Source of the DNA: Chryseobacterium ureilyticum
Lineage (GTDB): Bacteria > Bacteroidota > Bacteroidia > Flavobacteriales > Weeksellaceae
Direction: 5' to 3'
DNA length: 64,000 bases
Assembly (NCBI RefSeq): GCF_900156735.1
Contig: NZ_FTOL01000006.1
Span: forward strand, 62,001-126,000
The translations under genes were made by a program, and so were the position numbers. Of the stretch, positions 50,262 to 59,444 are shown piece after piece. Every line of letters begins with the position of its first letter. The first letter of the stretch is position 1. The notes under the pieces are model-generated. The model saw nothing but the letters and a program-made list of their open reading frames with translations, did not search any database and was not told the origin of the DNA.

Positions 50262-51367
50262 AAGCTTTCAATTTCCTGCTGAATGTATTGTTTCTGTTCA
50301 GGGTTTCGTATCCAGTCGCAACGGGTTTGCAGGTATCTTAATTTATCTTTGATCACATTTTGTTCTTCAAAGCTCAGCATTCCCTGGTTCCATTTATCCA
50401 CAAGGATTTTTACATCCTTCATGACGTCTTCCGGATTAGGCGTTTTGTTTTGCATTGCCTGTGGATGGGAATTTGGATGATCATCTTTTTCAATAGTTCT
50501 GTTGATAATTCCTTCCAGAATTTCTATCTGTTCTTCAGTGTCCCAGATATGTTTTAACACCCAAAGGTCTGAAAGTACGGCTTCTTTTCTTCCACAAATC
50601 AGCGCACTAGCAGCAATTAAATTCTGGAGTTTCACAGCTCTACGGTCAGAAATGGCAATTCCTGTATTTCTAAGACTCATAATAGTATTCAGATAGACTT
50701 CGTAGATAGGTCTTAAATCCACCACTTTACATAGATTCTGAAGTTCTCTGATCTCATCTGCATGAATTTCAGGAATATCTGTTTCTTCTTCGTTTTCTAA
50801 TTTTCTTCCGGCTAAAAGAACCTGTTGTAATAGTTCGGGATTTACATAATCTACATTGATTCTCACCAAAAAACGATCGAATAATGCATTCAAAGCTTCA
50901 TCTTCAGGAAGGACGTTACTTGCACCGACAAACATCAAAGCTGGTAAATGTTTGGTTTCTTTTCCTCTTTTAAAGATTTTTTCGTTGAGTGCCATCAGCA
51001 ATGAGTTCAGGATCGCGGAATTAGCATTGAAAATCTCATCCAGGAAAACCATGGAGGCTTCAGGCATCATTCCTTCGGTATTGGTCAACAGTTCTCCTTC
51101 TTTTAATTTTCTAATATCAAAAGGACCAAAGATTTCATTGGGTTCTGTAAAACGGGTCAACAGGTATTCAAAGTTCTTTCCGTCTTTTACAGTTTTCGCC
51201 AGAGTTCTTACAATGGCTGATTTTGCGGTTCCCGGAGGTCCGTACAAAAAGGCGTTCTCTCTTGCCAAAAGACAGATTCCCAACAGGTCCACCACATCAT
51301 TTTTGCCTACGAAAGTATCTTTTACGTAGTTTAGAACGGTATTGAGTTTATTGATATTCTGAGTCAT
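50234..51367 (-). CDS. MoxR-type AAA+ ATPase
   Basis: A 377-residue MoxR ATPase. Walker A GPPGTAKSAIVR (about 38-49), Walker B MVFLDEIFNANSAIL (about 105-119), sensor 1 FVGASNVLP, arginine-finger region ALFDRFLVRI and sensor 2 ISDRRAVKLQNLI. It likely remodels a partner through the vWA protein encoded next to it. Start overlaps the gene before it by four bases. Confidence 0.92.
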   Translation of the reverse strand: MTQNINKLNTVLNYVKDTFVGKNDVVDLLGICLLARENAFLYGPPGTAKSAIVRTLAKTVKDGKNFEYLLTRFTEPNEIFGPFDIRKLKEGELLTNTEGMMPEASMVFLDEIFNANSAILNSLLMALNEKIFKRGKETKHLPALMFVGASNVLPEDEALNALFDRFLVRINVDYVNPELLQQVLLAGRKLENEEETDIPEIHADEIRELQNLCKVVDLRPIYEVYLNTIMSLRNTGIAISDRRAVKLQNLIAASALICGRKEAVLSDLWVLKHIWDTEEQIEILEGIINRTIEKDDHPNSHPQAMQNKTPNPEDVMKDVKILVDKWNQGMLSFEEQNVIKDKLRYLQTRCDWIRNPEQKQYIQQEIESLWQKILQTI

Positions 51368-52014
51368 TGATTTTCTTCAGTTATTATTTTTAATTCTCTC
51401 CAAAATGCATCTTTATGCATTCCAAATTCTGCAATAAGCAGTTTATTGATAAACGGAATTTCCGCCAGTTTGTAATCTCTTTTTTCTACAATCCTTTCCA
51501 GATATAATTTCCGGTAAGTTTTTTCTTTAAGTTCTTCTTCCCAATTTACTCTTTTCAGATCAAGATCATATCCAATCCCTGAATAATGAAATTCTGTCAG
51601 AATATCTTCAAGCATGGTAATCAAAGTATCCTCAGGATCTACTGAATGTAATGCTGTGATAATGTCTGGTAAAAATCGTAATGATAAGTCTGCTGACAGT
51701 ATGGATGAAATGTCTCTGATTCCTTTAAATTTTGGAATAAGTTTTTCGAGATTGTTGGCTGTATTCTCTCTTATAAGGTAAAGTTGAGCGCTATGATATA
51801 GTACTTTTGCAGCCCAAACAGCAGTTTCCCTGTTACAGGTTAGCCGATCAGATAAGAACTCAAGTCTTTCTTTTTCAAATTCTTCTTCAAAATAGTTTTC
51901 TGCTTCCTGCTCTTCTTTGAGGGAAATTTCCTGGATATTCGAAAAAAGGGTAATACATTCTTTCTTTCTCAGCAGAAAGATGGTGTCTAAAAACGGTGAC
52001 TTGGTTTCCATCAT
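51364..52014 (-). CDS. Unknown helical protein heading the MoxR operon
   Basis: Not recognised. A 216-residue, strongly acidic, mostly helical protein (EEQEAENYFEEEFEKERLEF, FKGIRDISSILSADLSLRFL). It heads the six-gene operon and overlaps the MoxR start by four bases, which argues for a structural part of the same complex. Confidence 0.65.
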   Translation of the reverse strand: MMETKSPFLDTIFLLRKKECITLFSNIQEISLKEEQEAENYFEEEFEKERLEFLSDRLTCNRETAVWAAKVLYHSAQLYLIRENTANNLEKLIPKFKGIRDISSILSADLSLRFLPDIITALHSVDPEDTLITMLEDILTEFHYSGIGYDLDLKRVNWEEELKEKTYRKLYLERIVEKRDYKLAEIPFINKLLIAEFGMHKDAFWRELKIITEENQ

Positions 52015-52141
52015 CTAACAAAAATAAAATTATTTCGGTGAGAATAAAATTTTTGAGAGAGGGATTGGTATTAAATTGCGTTTATTTGATGATGGGATAA
52101 GAAAATTGAAGGTTGGAAAAGCCAAAATGATGCTTTTTTAA

Positions 52142-52263
52142 TTGCCACGAATGCACGAATTATTTCTTACTTATAAATCTATGTGGTTTATTTTTTACCA
52201 TATAGATACATAGAACCTAATGTCTTATATACTAAGTCGTAAAAATTCGTGTATTCGTGGCAA
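52142..52263. repeat. MITE-like copy of the GCCACGAAT repeat
   Basis: TTGCCACGAATGCACGAATT at the left end and AATTCGTGTATTCGTGGCAA at the right form 20-base terminal inverted repeats around an 82-base unrelated interior. Third copy of the family in this window. Confidence 0.65.
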
Positions 52264-52293
52264 AAATACAGATTGATTTTTCACAATGACGGT

Positions 52294-52683
52294 TTAAGCA
52301 ACAATTTCAATGATATTGTTTTCAGGATCGAGGATGACGCTTTCATAATATCCATCGCCTGTTGTTCTGGGTTCTCCGGCGATTGTATAACCATCTCTTC
52401 TCAAAGTTTCTGTAAGCTCATTTACTTTTTCTTTAGTGTCTACAGAAAAGGCAAGATGAATAATCCCGAACTGCTGGGATTGGTAAGAGTTTTCACTTTC
52501 TTTAATATCCGGTCTTGTCATAATTTCAATACGGCTCCCCTGATCAAAACTAAGGAAATAAGATTCAAAATTTTTAACTGGATTGTGGTATTTTTCATTA
52601 GAAACAGCTCCAAAATATTTCTGATAAAACTCTTTTGATCTTTCAAGGTCTTTTACCCAAATAGCGATATGCTCTATTTTCAT
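52294..52683 (-). CDS. VOC family (glyoxalase-like) protein
   Basis: A 129-residue single-domain VOC protein: KIEHIAIWVKDLERSKEFYQKYFG (metal His in HIAIWV), IIHLAFSVDTKEKV (second His) and ESVILDPENNIIEIV (Glu). Complete metal triad, so probably a lyase, isomerase or resistance protein; substrate unknown. Alone between the RNA island and deoD. Confidence 0.88.
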   Translation of the reverse strand: MKIEHIAIWVKDLERSKEFYQKYFGAVSNEKYHNPVKNFESYFLSFDQGSRIEIMTRPDIKESENSYQSQQFGIIHLAFSVDTKEKVNELTETLRRDGYTIAGEPRTTGDGYYESVILDPENNIIEIVA

Positions 52684-52912
52684 TTTTTAAATTTTAATAT
52701 GGCAAAATTACCATGCTTGTGATAGGGATACCTGCTCTCTATTATTGTATTATTGTTCTGTATTTACCTCTTTAATTTTTAATGTAAAATAAGAATAAAG
52801 CGATTAAAATATTGAGTTAATAAAGCTTTACTATTTTTAAAAAGAATTCTTTATCAATTAGAAACAAAGACTCTCAATCTGTTCGTTATGAAGAGATCAA
52901 TATAAAAGTTAT

Positions 52913-52920
52913 TATCTTTG
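52913..52920 (+). promoter_or_regulatory. -7 box TATCTTTG of deoD
   Basis: Exact TAnnTTTG match 19 bases before the deoD ATG. No TTG at the usual -33 distance. Confidence 0.55.
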
Positions 52921-52939
52921 TGCCAGTCAAAATAAAATT

Positions 52940-53650
52940 ATGAGTATTCACATCAGTGCAAAAAAAGGAGAAATTGCTAAAGTAGTATTGCAGCCGGGGG
53001 ATCCGCTTCGTGCACAGTATATTGCTGAAAATTATTTAGAAAATGCGAAACTGGTAAGTAAGACCAGAGGGATCTTTTATTATACAGGTCTTTACAAAGG
53101 TAAGGAGATCACTGTAGGTGCCAGCGGAATGGGTTTCCCTAGTATCGGAATTTATTCTTTTGAGCTATTTACAGAGTATGAAGTAGACACAATCATCAGA
53201 ATCGGGACTTGTGGTGCATACAATACGGATCTTAAACTTTTTGATATTTTAAATATTGAAAATGCTGCAAGTGAAAGTACTTATGCTAAATATGCATGGG
53301 GAATAGAAGACGAAATCCTTTCTCATCAGGGAAATATCTTCAACACGATTAATGAAACTTCTAAGGAGTTATCTACAAATGCAAAAGCAATCAACATTCA
53401 CAGTAGTGATATTTTCTACAGAAAAGATCCAAACACTCCTGAAATTGCTACAAAATACAACTGCCCTGCAGTAGAAATGGAAGCTTTCGGATTATTTGCG
53501 AATGCTCAGCACTTAGGAAAGAATGCAGCTACAATCCTTACGGTAACTGACATCATCCCGACTCACGAAAAAATCTCTGCTGACGAAAGAGAAACAGCTT
53601 TGAAACCAATGATGGAATTGGCTTTAGAGTCTGCAATTAAGAGTTTATAA
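52940..53650 (+). CDS. deoD: Purine-nucleoside phosphorylase DeoD
   Basis: Cleaves purine nucleosides with phosphate to base and ribose 1-phosphate in salvage. The 236-residue product has the hexameric PNP signatures VVLQPGDPLRAQYIAENYL, GASGMGFPSIGIYSFEL, IIRIGTCGAYN and VEMEAFGLFANA. The phosphate- and base-binding residues lie in these blocks. Monocistronic, normal length, with a strong shared terminator. Confidence 0.95.
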   Translation: MSIHISAKKGEIAKVVLQPGDPLRAQYIAENYLENAKLVSKTRGIFYYTGLYKGKEITVGASGMGFPSIGIYSFELFTEYEVDTIIRIGTCGAYNTDLKLFDILNIENAASESTYAKYAWGIEDEILSHQGNIFNTINETSKELSTNAKAINIHSSDIFYRKDPNTPEIATKYNCPAVEMEAFGLFANAQHLGKNAATILTVTDIIPTHEKISADERETALKPMMELALESAIKSL

Positions 53651-53681
53651 GAGACATTTGCTTTTAGCATTTGAATCCATA

Positions 53682-53718
53682 AAAAAAGAGCTTTACTTTA
53701 TAAGTAGAGCTCTTTTTT
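53682..53718. terminator. Bidirectional terminator between deoD and tatD
   Basis: AAAAAAGAGCT-T-TACTT pairs with AAGTA-G-AGCTCTTTTTT around TAT: 16 pairs plus one T-G, with A and T runs on both sides. Confidence 0.85.
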
Positions 53719-54502
53719 ATATTCTGAAAAAATTTCTGGCGGTTTCTGTTGTTTCATCAGCAACTTCGGAAATGCTGATCTTTTTCAAATGGGCAATCGT
53801 CTGTGCAACATAAGGTAGAAAGGACGGTTCGTTTCTTCTGTTCTGAATCCTAGGCATATTCTTCGGGAGCATAAATGGTGCATCGGTTTCAATCATCATT
53901 CTGTCGAGAGGAACATACCTGATAACATCTTCCAAATGTTTGAACCTTTTCTCATCACTGATCGCTCCGGTAAATCCTAAGTAAAATCCTTTATCCAGAT
54001 ATATTTTTGCTTCTGCCAATGTTCCGGTAAAGCAATGTACAACGGATTTAGGCAACTTAGAAAGATATTCATCTGTAATTTCATTAAACCTTTTGAAAGC
54101 AGATCTTTCGTGAAGGAAAAGAGGTTTATCTACTTCAATTGCCAATTCCAATTGTGCTTTATAGCATTTTTCCTGAATGGGTCTTGGTGAAAAATCACGA
54201 TCGAAATCCAAACCACATTCTCCAACTGATATGACATGATCTTTCTTCAGTAATCTTCTCAATTCATTGCTACTTTCATGATTAAATGATTTTGCATCAT
54301 GAGGATGAATTCCGGCTGTTGAAAATAAAATATCAGGATAATCTTCTGCAATTTCTGCTGATTCTTTACTTCCGCGGATGCTTGTTCCTGTAAGAATCAT
54401 ATGATCTACCCCATTATCCAAAGCGCGGTTGATGATTTCTTCTTGTTCGTTATAGAACTGTTTATTGGTCAGGTTAATGCCAATATCAATGTACATATTC
54501 AT
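53717..54502 (-). CDS. tatD: TatD family metal-dependent deoxyribonuclease
   Basis: TIM-barrel 3'-5' exonuclease acting on DNA or RNA, also in D-Tyr/quality-control contexts. MYIDIGINLTNKQF, FSTAGIHPHDAKSF, SVGECGLDFDR, FLHERSAF, VVHCFTGT and MIETDAPFMLPKNMP carry the metal ligands. Start set at the ATG of 54500-54502 (MNMYIDIG); an upstream ATG would overlap the neighbouring lipoprotein. About 261 residues, normal. Confidence 0.92.
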   Translation of the reverse strand: MNMYIDIGINLTNKQFYNEQEEIINRALDNGVDHMILTGTSIRGSKESAEIAEDYPDILFSTAGIHPHDAKSFNHESSNELRRLLKKDHVISVGECGLDFDRDFSPRPIQEKCYKAQLELAIEVDKPLFLHERSAFKRFNEITDEYLSKLPKSVVHCFTGTLAEAKIYLDKGFYLGFTGAISDEKRFKHLEDVIRYVPLDRMMIETDAPFMLPKNMPRIQNRRNEPSFLPYVAQTIAHLKKISISEVADETTETARNFFRI

Positions 54503-54522
54503 TTGTTTTAATTTTTTTGTTA

Positions 54523-55569
54523 TTATTTTGCTCGTGTTGTAACTTCCCAATTTTCATTTTGTTTTGGGTTATCTGTAGTGTTCATTACAAGCCTGAATTC
54601 AATTTTTCCTTTGTCTTTAGTGGTAAAAATTTTAAAATAAAGATTCCCTGTTTCAACATATTCTTCTGATGGCTGATGAGTAAGATAATACGTCTGAATC
54701 ATGGAAAGATCTTTCTGAAGATTAGTATTTTTAACCAAAAAATCCAGGAATTGTTTTCTTTTTTCTACGATTGATTTCGAACTTAGATCAGTTGTTTTAT
54801 AAGTTCCTTCGAAAACGGCGACCAGATTATCACAACCTGAAAGTTCAGCAGTAGCTTCGAATTTATCAGAAGTATATTTTTCCTCAACAGTTTCTGTGTA
54901 ATTGTGGATATCAATGCTCCTTTTATGTTCTGAAACAGATTTAAAAACCTTTTTATCTTTCCATTTGGCAAGGTTACAACTTGTGAGATAAGATTCTTCG
55001 TAAACATTTCCATCTTTATAGACAAAGGAAAGCTCCGTTGATTCTAAGCTGTCAACCGGTTTGCTGTAAGAACGATAGTTTTGTGTTGCTGCTGTTTTTA
55101 ATTTTCCGTTTTCATAGGATAGCCCGTTTATAATATTATAGGAAAAAGGTGCGTATTCCAGAATTTCATGTCTCTGGCTGATCTTATTGTCTTTTCCCAT
55201 GATGATATAAAGGATCTCAGAATTGGTATTGGAATTTCCACCCAACATCCCTTCGGAGTTTCTTTCTATGATATAATCTGTAATACCGTCGTTATTAAAA
55301 TCTTCGGAAGCAATCTTCTGTAAAGTAACACTATAAGGGTCTTCATCATTTTTAAAAGAAACCGTATAATTTTTATAATCTATTTCTTTCGGTTTTTCAC
55401 TTTTTACCTCTTCATCCAATAATACTTTAAGAATATCAAAATCTTTTTGAGCTTCAGTGTTTGGAACAGGTTTTACGGCTGCTAATGAATCTTTTTTCAC
55501 TTCAGGTTTATTTTCTTCTTTTCCTTTGCATGAAAACAGAATTAAAGCAATTATTACAATATATTTCAT
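54523..55569 (-). CDS. Uncharacterised lipoprotein
   Basis: A 348-residue exported protein. Residues 1-14 (MKYIVIIALILFSC) give a lipoprotein signal with Cys14. A Lys/Glu/Pro-rich linker follows, then a domain with FNNDGITDYIIERNSEG (FG-GAP/EF-hand-like DxDxDG run) and a second beta-rich half. Function unknown. Twenty bases before tatD on the same strand. Confidence 0.65.
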   Translation of the reverse strand: MKYIVIIALILFSCKGKEENKPEVKKDSLAAVKPVPNTEAQKDFDILKVLLDEEVKSEKPKEIDYKNYTVSFKNDEDPYSVTLQKIASEDFNNDGITDYIIERNSEGMLGGNSNTNSEILYIIMGKDNKISQRHEILEYAPFSYNIINGLSYENGKLKTAATQNYRSYSKPVDSLESTELSFVYKDGNVYEESYLTSCNLAKWKDKKVFKSVSEHKRSIDIHNYTETVEEKYTSDKFEATAELSGCDNLVAVFEGTYKTTDLSSKSIVEKRKQFLDFLVKNTNLQKDLSMIQTYYLTHQPSEEYVETGNLYFKIFTTKDKGKIEFRLVMNTTDNPKQNENWEVTTRAK

Positions 55570-55721
55570 GTGATGTGGTGATTTGTTGATGGTAAGTTAA
55601 ATCATTTTCAAATAATACTCAGTATTCAGATTTTTAATAATTGTTCTAATCTAAAAAAACAAACCCTCAGTTCTACTGAACAAAATTACCATCCAGGAAC
55701 GCAATCTTTTTGCGCAGTAAA

Positions 55722-56372
55722 TTATTCGTTGATAAATTTTTCCAGAAAACCGATCAGTTTTTTTCCTCCATAGCTCCAGCGAATCCCGTGTCCATCTTTT
55801 TCTCTGACCTCAAAGACAAGTTCATGTTTATAGTGAAAGAAAACGTTCCACCAGGTTCTATTTTCCAGGATATAATGAATTTTCTGCATTACTTTTTCCT
55901 GTTTCTGTTGGTTATTTCCTTTTACTTCGCCCCAAAAATAGTCATCTATTCTTCCGATATGCTTTTCCCAAGCGCGTTGTGCAATGGTAATTTCAGTATT
56001 AAAAGGTTCTTTACAGGCTTCAATCAATATCTCATTTAAAGGTGGAATAGCCTGCTCATCACGAATACTTGCAGAAGTGAGCCGTTGTCCTAAAACAATC
56101 AGCCAATCTTCAAATGGAATGGCTTCCAGATGTCTTGCTTTTACCTCATCGGTTTCAACACTGTTAAATATGTGGATAAACTGATTGAAAATTTCTTGTC
56201 TGCTAACTTTTATTTCTTCATTAAAGTAAGGATGGTCCCAATCCAGCATATCATCCTTAAACTTTTGAATGTTCTCTGATAGTTTTCCCAAATGCTCTTC
56301 TGCTAAAACAGCATGATATTTTTCTTTCCAAGAGTCTGAAAATAAAGGAATATAACTTTCAAATTTATTCAT
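55722..56372 (-). CDS. Conserved unknown protein
   Basis: A 216-residue helical protein with many aromatic residues (DMLDWDHPYFNEEIKVSRQE, FEDWLIVLGQRLTS, NRTWWNVFFHYKHELVFEVRE). No known family. It overlaps the DUF434 gene by eight bases, so the two are cotranscribed. Confidence 0.6.
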   Translation of the reverse strand: MNKFESYIPLFSDSWKEKYHAVLAEEHLGKLSENIQKFKDDMLDWDHPYFNEEIKVSRQEIFNQFIHIFNSVETDEVKARHLEAIPFEDWLIVLGQRLTSASIRDEQAIPPLNEILIEACKEPFNTEITIAQRAWEKHIGRIDDYFWGEVKGNNQQKQEKVMQKIHYILENRTWWNVFFHYKHELVFEVREKDGHGIRWSYGGKKLIGFLEKFINE

Positions 56373-57084
56373 TATAAGTCTGTATCAGATTAACAAATAG
56401 TTTTTCTTCTTTGATCAGATAGGCAATAAGATTAAACCATTCCCTGCAATAATCCAGAATCCATGCATCGGAAGAAATTATAATTCCTGACGTTTCTGCA
56501 AGAATTTTATCCGGACTGAATTGCAGTTCCGCTTCCCAGCTGAGGTTATGATCCGCAGCAAAATCTAGAATGATCTGTTTAATTCTTCCGCTATTGGAAA
56601 CCGGCTGATCAAATATCCACACCAATTTTTGGGCATGCCTTTTCTTGAAAAAAACAGAGACAAGCTCAATTGCTTTTTGAGTTTGATTTACCCTTTTATA
56701 TGTTCCATGAACTCCGGAAAGGTCACGGAAACAGCCATCAAGCCCTTCGAAGATATAAGCTTCAGACAAAAGGCTTTCCAATAGAATCAATACGTTGAAA
56801 CCATCGAGATAAATAGTCTGATCTTTTAGGTCTGAGACATTTAACTGCTTTAGTTTTCTGTTACGAATCTGTATATCGGATGCAGCCGCTCCTCTCAAAA
56901 CCTGTATCTGTCTTGTTTTCAAACGATATCTGTTACCCACAAGTTCGGATGTTGCTTTTTCTGCATATCCTCTTGTCAGTAAATACTGCATATCCTGAAC
57001 AGCCAGTTTTAGCTTACTTATCTGCTTCTCTGAACCGAATAATGTATCGTCACCCGTATTTTTCCCGCGGTTTCTGTTATTCAT
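56365..57084 (-). CDS. DUF434 family protein
   Basis: A 239-residue protein of the DUF434 group: NRGKNTGDDTLFGSEKQISKL, MQYLLTRGYAEKATSELVGNRYRL (opening part YLLTRGYAEKATSELVGN) and YLDGFNVLILLESLLS, which resembles a PIN-like nuclease start (DGFN). FDQPVSNSGRI and IISSDAWILDYC follow. Start chosen at ATG 57082-57084 (MNNRNRGKN); the longer reading is hydrophobic noise. Cotranscribed with the unknown gene downstream. Confidence 0.8.
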   Translation of the reverse strand: MNNRNRGKNTGDDTLFGSEKQISKLKLAVQDMQYLLTRGYAEKATSELVGNRYRLKTRQIQVLRGAAASDIQIRNRKLKQLNVSDLKDQTIYLDGFNVLILLESLLSEAYIFEGLDGCFRDLSGVHGTYKRVNQTQKAIELVSVFFKKRHAQKLVWIFDQPVSNSGRIKQIILDFAADHNLSWEAELQFSPDKILAETSGIIISSDAWILDYCREWFNLIAYLIKEEKLFVNLIQTYNE

Positions 57085-57166
57085 ATTCAAAAATAGAGTT
57101 TTTAGGCTAAGATTGGGTTTATTTTCTGATTGGTTATTTGTACTTTTAAAGAAAATGCACAAGATC

Positions 57167-58021
57167 ATGAAAATATATAATTCATCACTTATTCTCTTAC
57201 TTTTCTTCAGTTTCATTTTTTCAAATTGTGAAAACAAAGGGAAAAATATTACCACAACTTTCTTATCCAAGAATACGACAAAAAACAAGTTGAAAAATGT
57301 AGAAAATTTTGATAAAAACACCCAAACAATTCATGTTCTTGTCGCATTGTGTGATAATAAGTATCAGGGAATAGTTCCTGTACCTGAAAAAATAGGGAAC
57401 GGACAGGATCCTGATCAGAATTTGTATTGGGGCGCAGCATATGGTATCCGAACTTATTTTAAAAAGAGTAAGGACTGGAAGCTATTAAAGTCAGAGAAAA
57501 AAGATTCTATAAGGATGGAAAGACTTATTTTCCAACATATTTCCAAGAAAAATTATTATCTGGTTGCGGATGCTTATGATGGTCAGTATATTAAAAACTG
57601 TACAGCAGATTTTCTTTACAGCAGTTCGGGACAGATGAAGGATGTTCTTACTATCAATAATACCCGCATCGGTCTTTATGGAAATTCCAGACTTGTTTCT
57701 TATATAGGACATGATGGTTTAATGGATTTTCAGTTATCGGAGTCTTTTAAAAACACAGATAATCAAACGAGAGACTGTATTATTTTGGCTTGCTACAGCA
57801 AAAAATTCTTCTCTCCACTTTTAAAGGAAACTAAAGCCAATCCTTTGGTATGGTCCAGCCACCTGATGGCTCCTGAAGCGTATATTCTTCATGATGCTTT
57901 AGCTGGTTATATCAATAAAGAATCTGCTGAACAAATCAGAAGCAGGGCGGCATTAGCATATTCAAAATATCAGAAATGCAGTGAGAAAGCGGCAAGAAAC
58001 CTATTGGTGACAGGCTGGTAA
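57167..58021 (+). CDS. Lipoprotein of unknown function
   Basis: A 284-residue exported protein. Start at ATG 57167 (MKIYNSSLILLLFFSFIFS), giving a lipoprotein signal with Cys21 (FIFSNCEN). The mature part has IHVLVALCDNKYQGIVPVPE, GQDPDQNLYWGAAYGIRTYF and LVWSSHLMAPEAYILHDALAGY. I recall such proteins in Bacteroidetes without a known role. Divergent from DUF434. Confidence 0.65.
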   Translation: MKIYNSSLILLLFFSFIFSNCENKGKNITTTFLSKNTTKNKLKNVENFDKNTQTIHVLVALCDNKYQGIVPVPEKIGNGQDPDQNLYWGAAYGIRTYFKKSKDWKLLKSEKKDSIRMERLIFQHISKKNYYLVADAYDGQYIKNCTADFLYSSSGQMKDVLTINNTRIGLYGNSRLVSYIGHDGLMDFQLSESFKNTDNQTRDCIILACYSKKFFSPLLKETKANPLVWSSHLMAPEAYILHDALAGYINKESAEQIRSRAALAYSKYQKCSEKAARNLLVTGW

Positions 58022-58108
58022 TATCATTTTACTTCCTTATAATAAGTTATGTTATGTTTTCTACAACAAAAGAGATATTTCATACAACGTTTTGATATTT
58101 ATTCGGGA

Positions 58109-58116
58109 TAAGTTTG
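58109..58116 (+). promoter_or_regulatory. -7 box TAAGTTTG of the DUF4822 gene
   Basis: Consensus match 21 bases before the ATG at 58138. The nearest TTG is 14 bases upstream, closer than usual. Confidence 0.5.
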
Positions 58117-58137
58117 CAAAGACTTAAAAATACCCTT

Positions 58138-59001
58138 ATGAATACACTGAAAAAACTATGTTATTTGTCTGCAGCGATTCTTTTATCAGCGCCTTTCGTA
58201 TCATGTTCCAATGATGATGACACTGAAATTGTTATCGAACAGCAGACTCCTTCACAGGTTCTTGCTTCTACTCCATGGGAAACTACGGGAGCTAAGGATA
58301 AAAACGGAAATAGTGTAGCATTAACTGATGCCAGTGTAGCTGGTTATGTAGGTTTTGCTTACTTTAAAGCAGACGGAAAGTTTGCAATTTACAGCCTGAC
58401 TGACGTATTAAGATCAAGAGGAACATGGTCTGTAGATGCACAGGGAAAAACAAGAACTATTGCTTCTTTAAATCCTGATGGATCTACAATTTTCACCCGT
58501 GATGTGGAAATCCTTGTTCTGAATAAGAATGAATTCACATACAGAATTCGTCCTAATGCAGCCGATCAGACTATTTATTATGATATTATCCACACAAAAA
58601 CTCCTCATGCTGAACCAACGAACGGACAGCTTACGTTAGCTTCTACTCCTTGGGAGACTACAGGGGCTAAGGATAAAAACGGAAATACTGTAGCATTAGC
58701 AGATGCCAGTGTGGCGGGATATGTAGGATATTCTTACTTCAAAGCAAACGGAACTTTTAAAATCTTTGGGTTAAATGATGTTTTAAGATCTCAGGGAACA
58801 TGGTCTATTTCTCCGGATGGAAAGAAAAGAACTTTAGTCGGTTTAGATAATAATGGAAACGTTACCTTCACTCGTGTTGTAGATATTATTACATTAAATG
58901 CAACTACTTTTACCTATAGAATTACTCCTGATGCAGTAAACAATCCTACTGTATATTACGATATCATCCATACTAATGTGCCTCATAATGAGCCTCAGTA
59001 G
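58138..59001 (+). CDS. Lipoprotein with two tandem DUF4822 domains
   Basis: A 287-residue lipoprotein (Cys at LSAPFVSCSNDD). It contains two near-identical copies of a lipocalin-like DUF4822 domain (residues about 45-160 and 170-285): LASTPWETTGAKDKNGN opens both, followed by VAGYVG(F/Y)(A/S)YFKA and YYDIIHT. Start at ATG 58138 gives a normal signal; an upstream TTG would add eight residues. Probably cell-surface; function unknown. Confidence 0.82.
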   Translation: MNTLKKLCYLSAAILLSAPFVSCSNDDDTEIVIEQQTPSQVLASTPWETTGAKDKNGNSVALTDASVAGYVGFAYFKADGKFAIYSLTDVLRSRGTWSVDAQGKTRTIASLNPDGSTIFTRDVEILVLNKNEFTYRIRPNAADQTIYYDIIHTKTPHAEPTNGQLTLASTPWETTGAKDKNGNTVALADASVAGYVGYSYFKANGTFKIFGLNDVLRSQGTWSISPDGKKRTLVGLDNNGNVTFTRVVDIITLNATTFTYRITPDAVNNPTVYYDIIHTNVPHNEPQ

Positions 59002-59024
59002 AGATTATTTTTTTGATAATAAGG

Positions 59025-59049
59025 AAAACCTGCTCATTGAGCAGGTTTT
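59025..59049 (+). terminator. Intrinsic terminator of the DUF4822 gene
   Basis: AAAACCTGCTC and GAGCAGGTTTT pair perfectly around ATT, followed by ATTGTTTTT. Confidence 0.85.
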
Positions 59050-59070
59050 ATTGTTTTTATGATATTGGTC

Positions 59071-59403
59071 TTAATTAAACAGTGATTTTTTTTCTTTATT
59101 TACCCAGCCTGCTAAGCTTTCATAGTTTACATAATAAATTTTCAGGTCTGCGTTGTAAGCACTGCTTGTAAAATAGATTCTCTTACTGGCAGTAACTGCC
59201 TGATTGGTAAAGAACCATTTTCCACGATTGACGTCAGCCATCGTACTGTTTGTTACTTTGTATACTTTTAGATCAGCCTGATATGAATTGTCGACAACCA
59301 ATACTTTTATATCTGCCTGATTGATGTTCTTAGTTTCAAAAACTTTCTGAGCTTTCATATAAACTCCTGAGAGAAGCAATAATATGGATACTATCAGTTT
59401 CAT
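59071..59403 (-). CDS. DUF6150 family small exported protein
   Basis: A 110-residue protein with a signal peptide ending at about MKAQ (residue 18-19), then three short repeats built on (Q)AD(L/I)KVxxV: NQADIKVLVVD, YQADLKVYKVT, YNADLKIYYVN, with GKWFFT and AGWVNKEKKS. These repeats are typical of DUF6150. Predicted beta structure; function unknown. Confidence 0.82.
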   Translation of the reverse strand: MKLIVSILLLLSGVYMKAQKVFETKNINQADIKVLVVDNSYQADLKVYKVTNSTMADVNRGKWFFTNQAVTASKRIYFTSSAYNADLKIYYVNYESLAGWVNKEKKSLFN

Positions 59404-59444
59404 AAAGTATTTGTTTTTAAACTTAATAAAAGATACGGATTATT

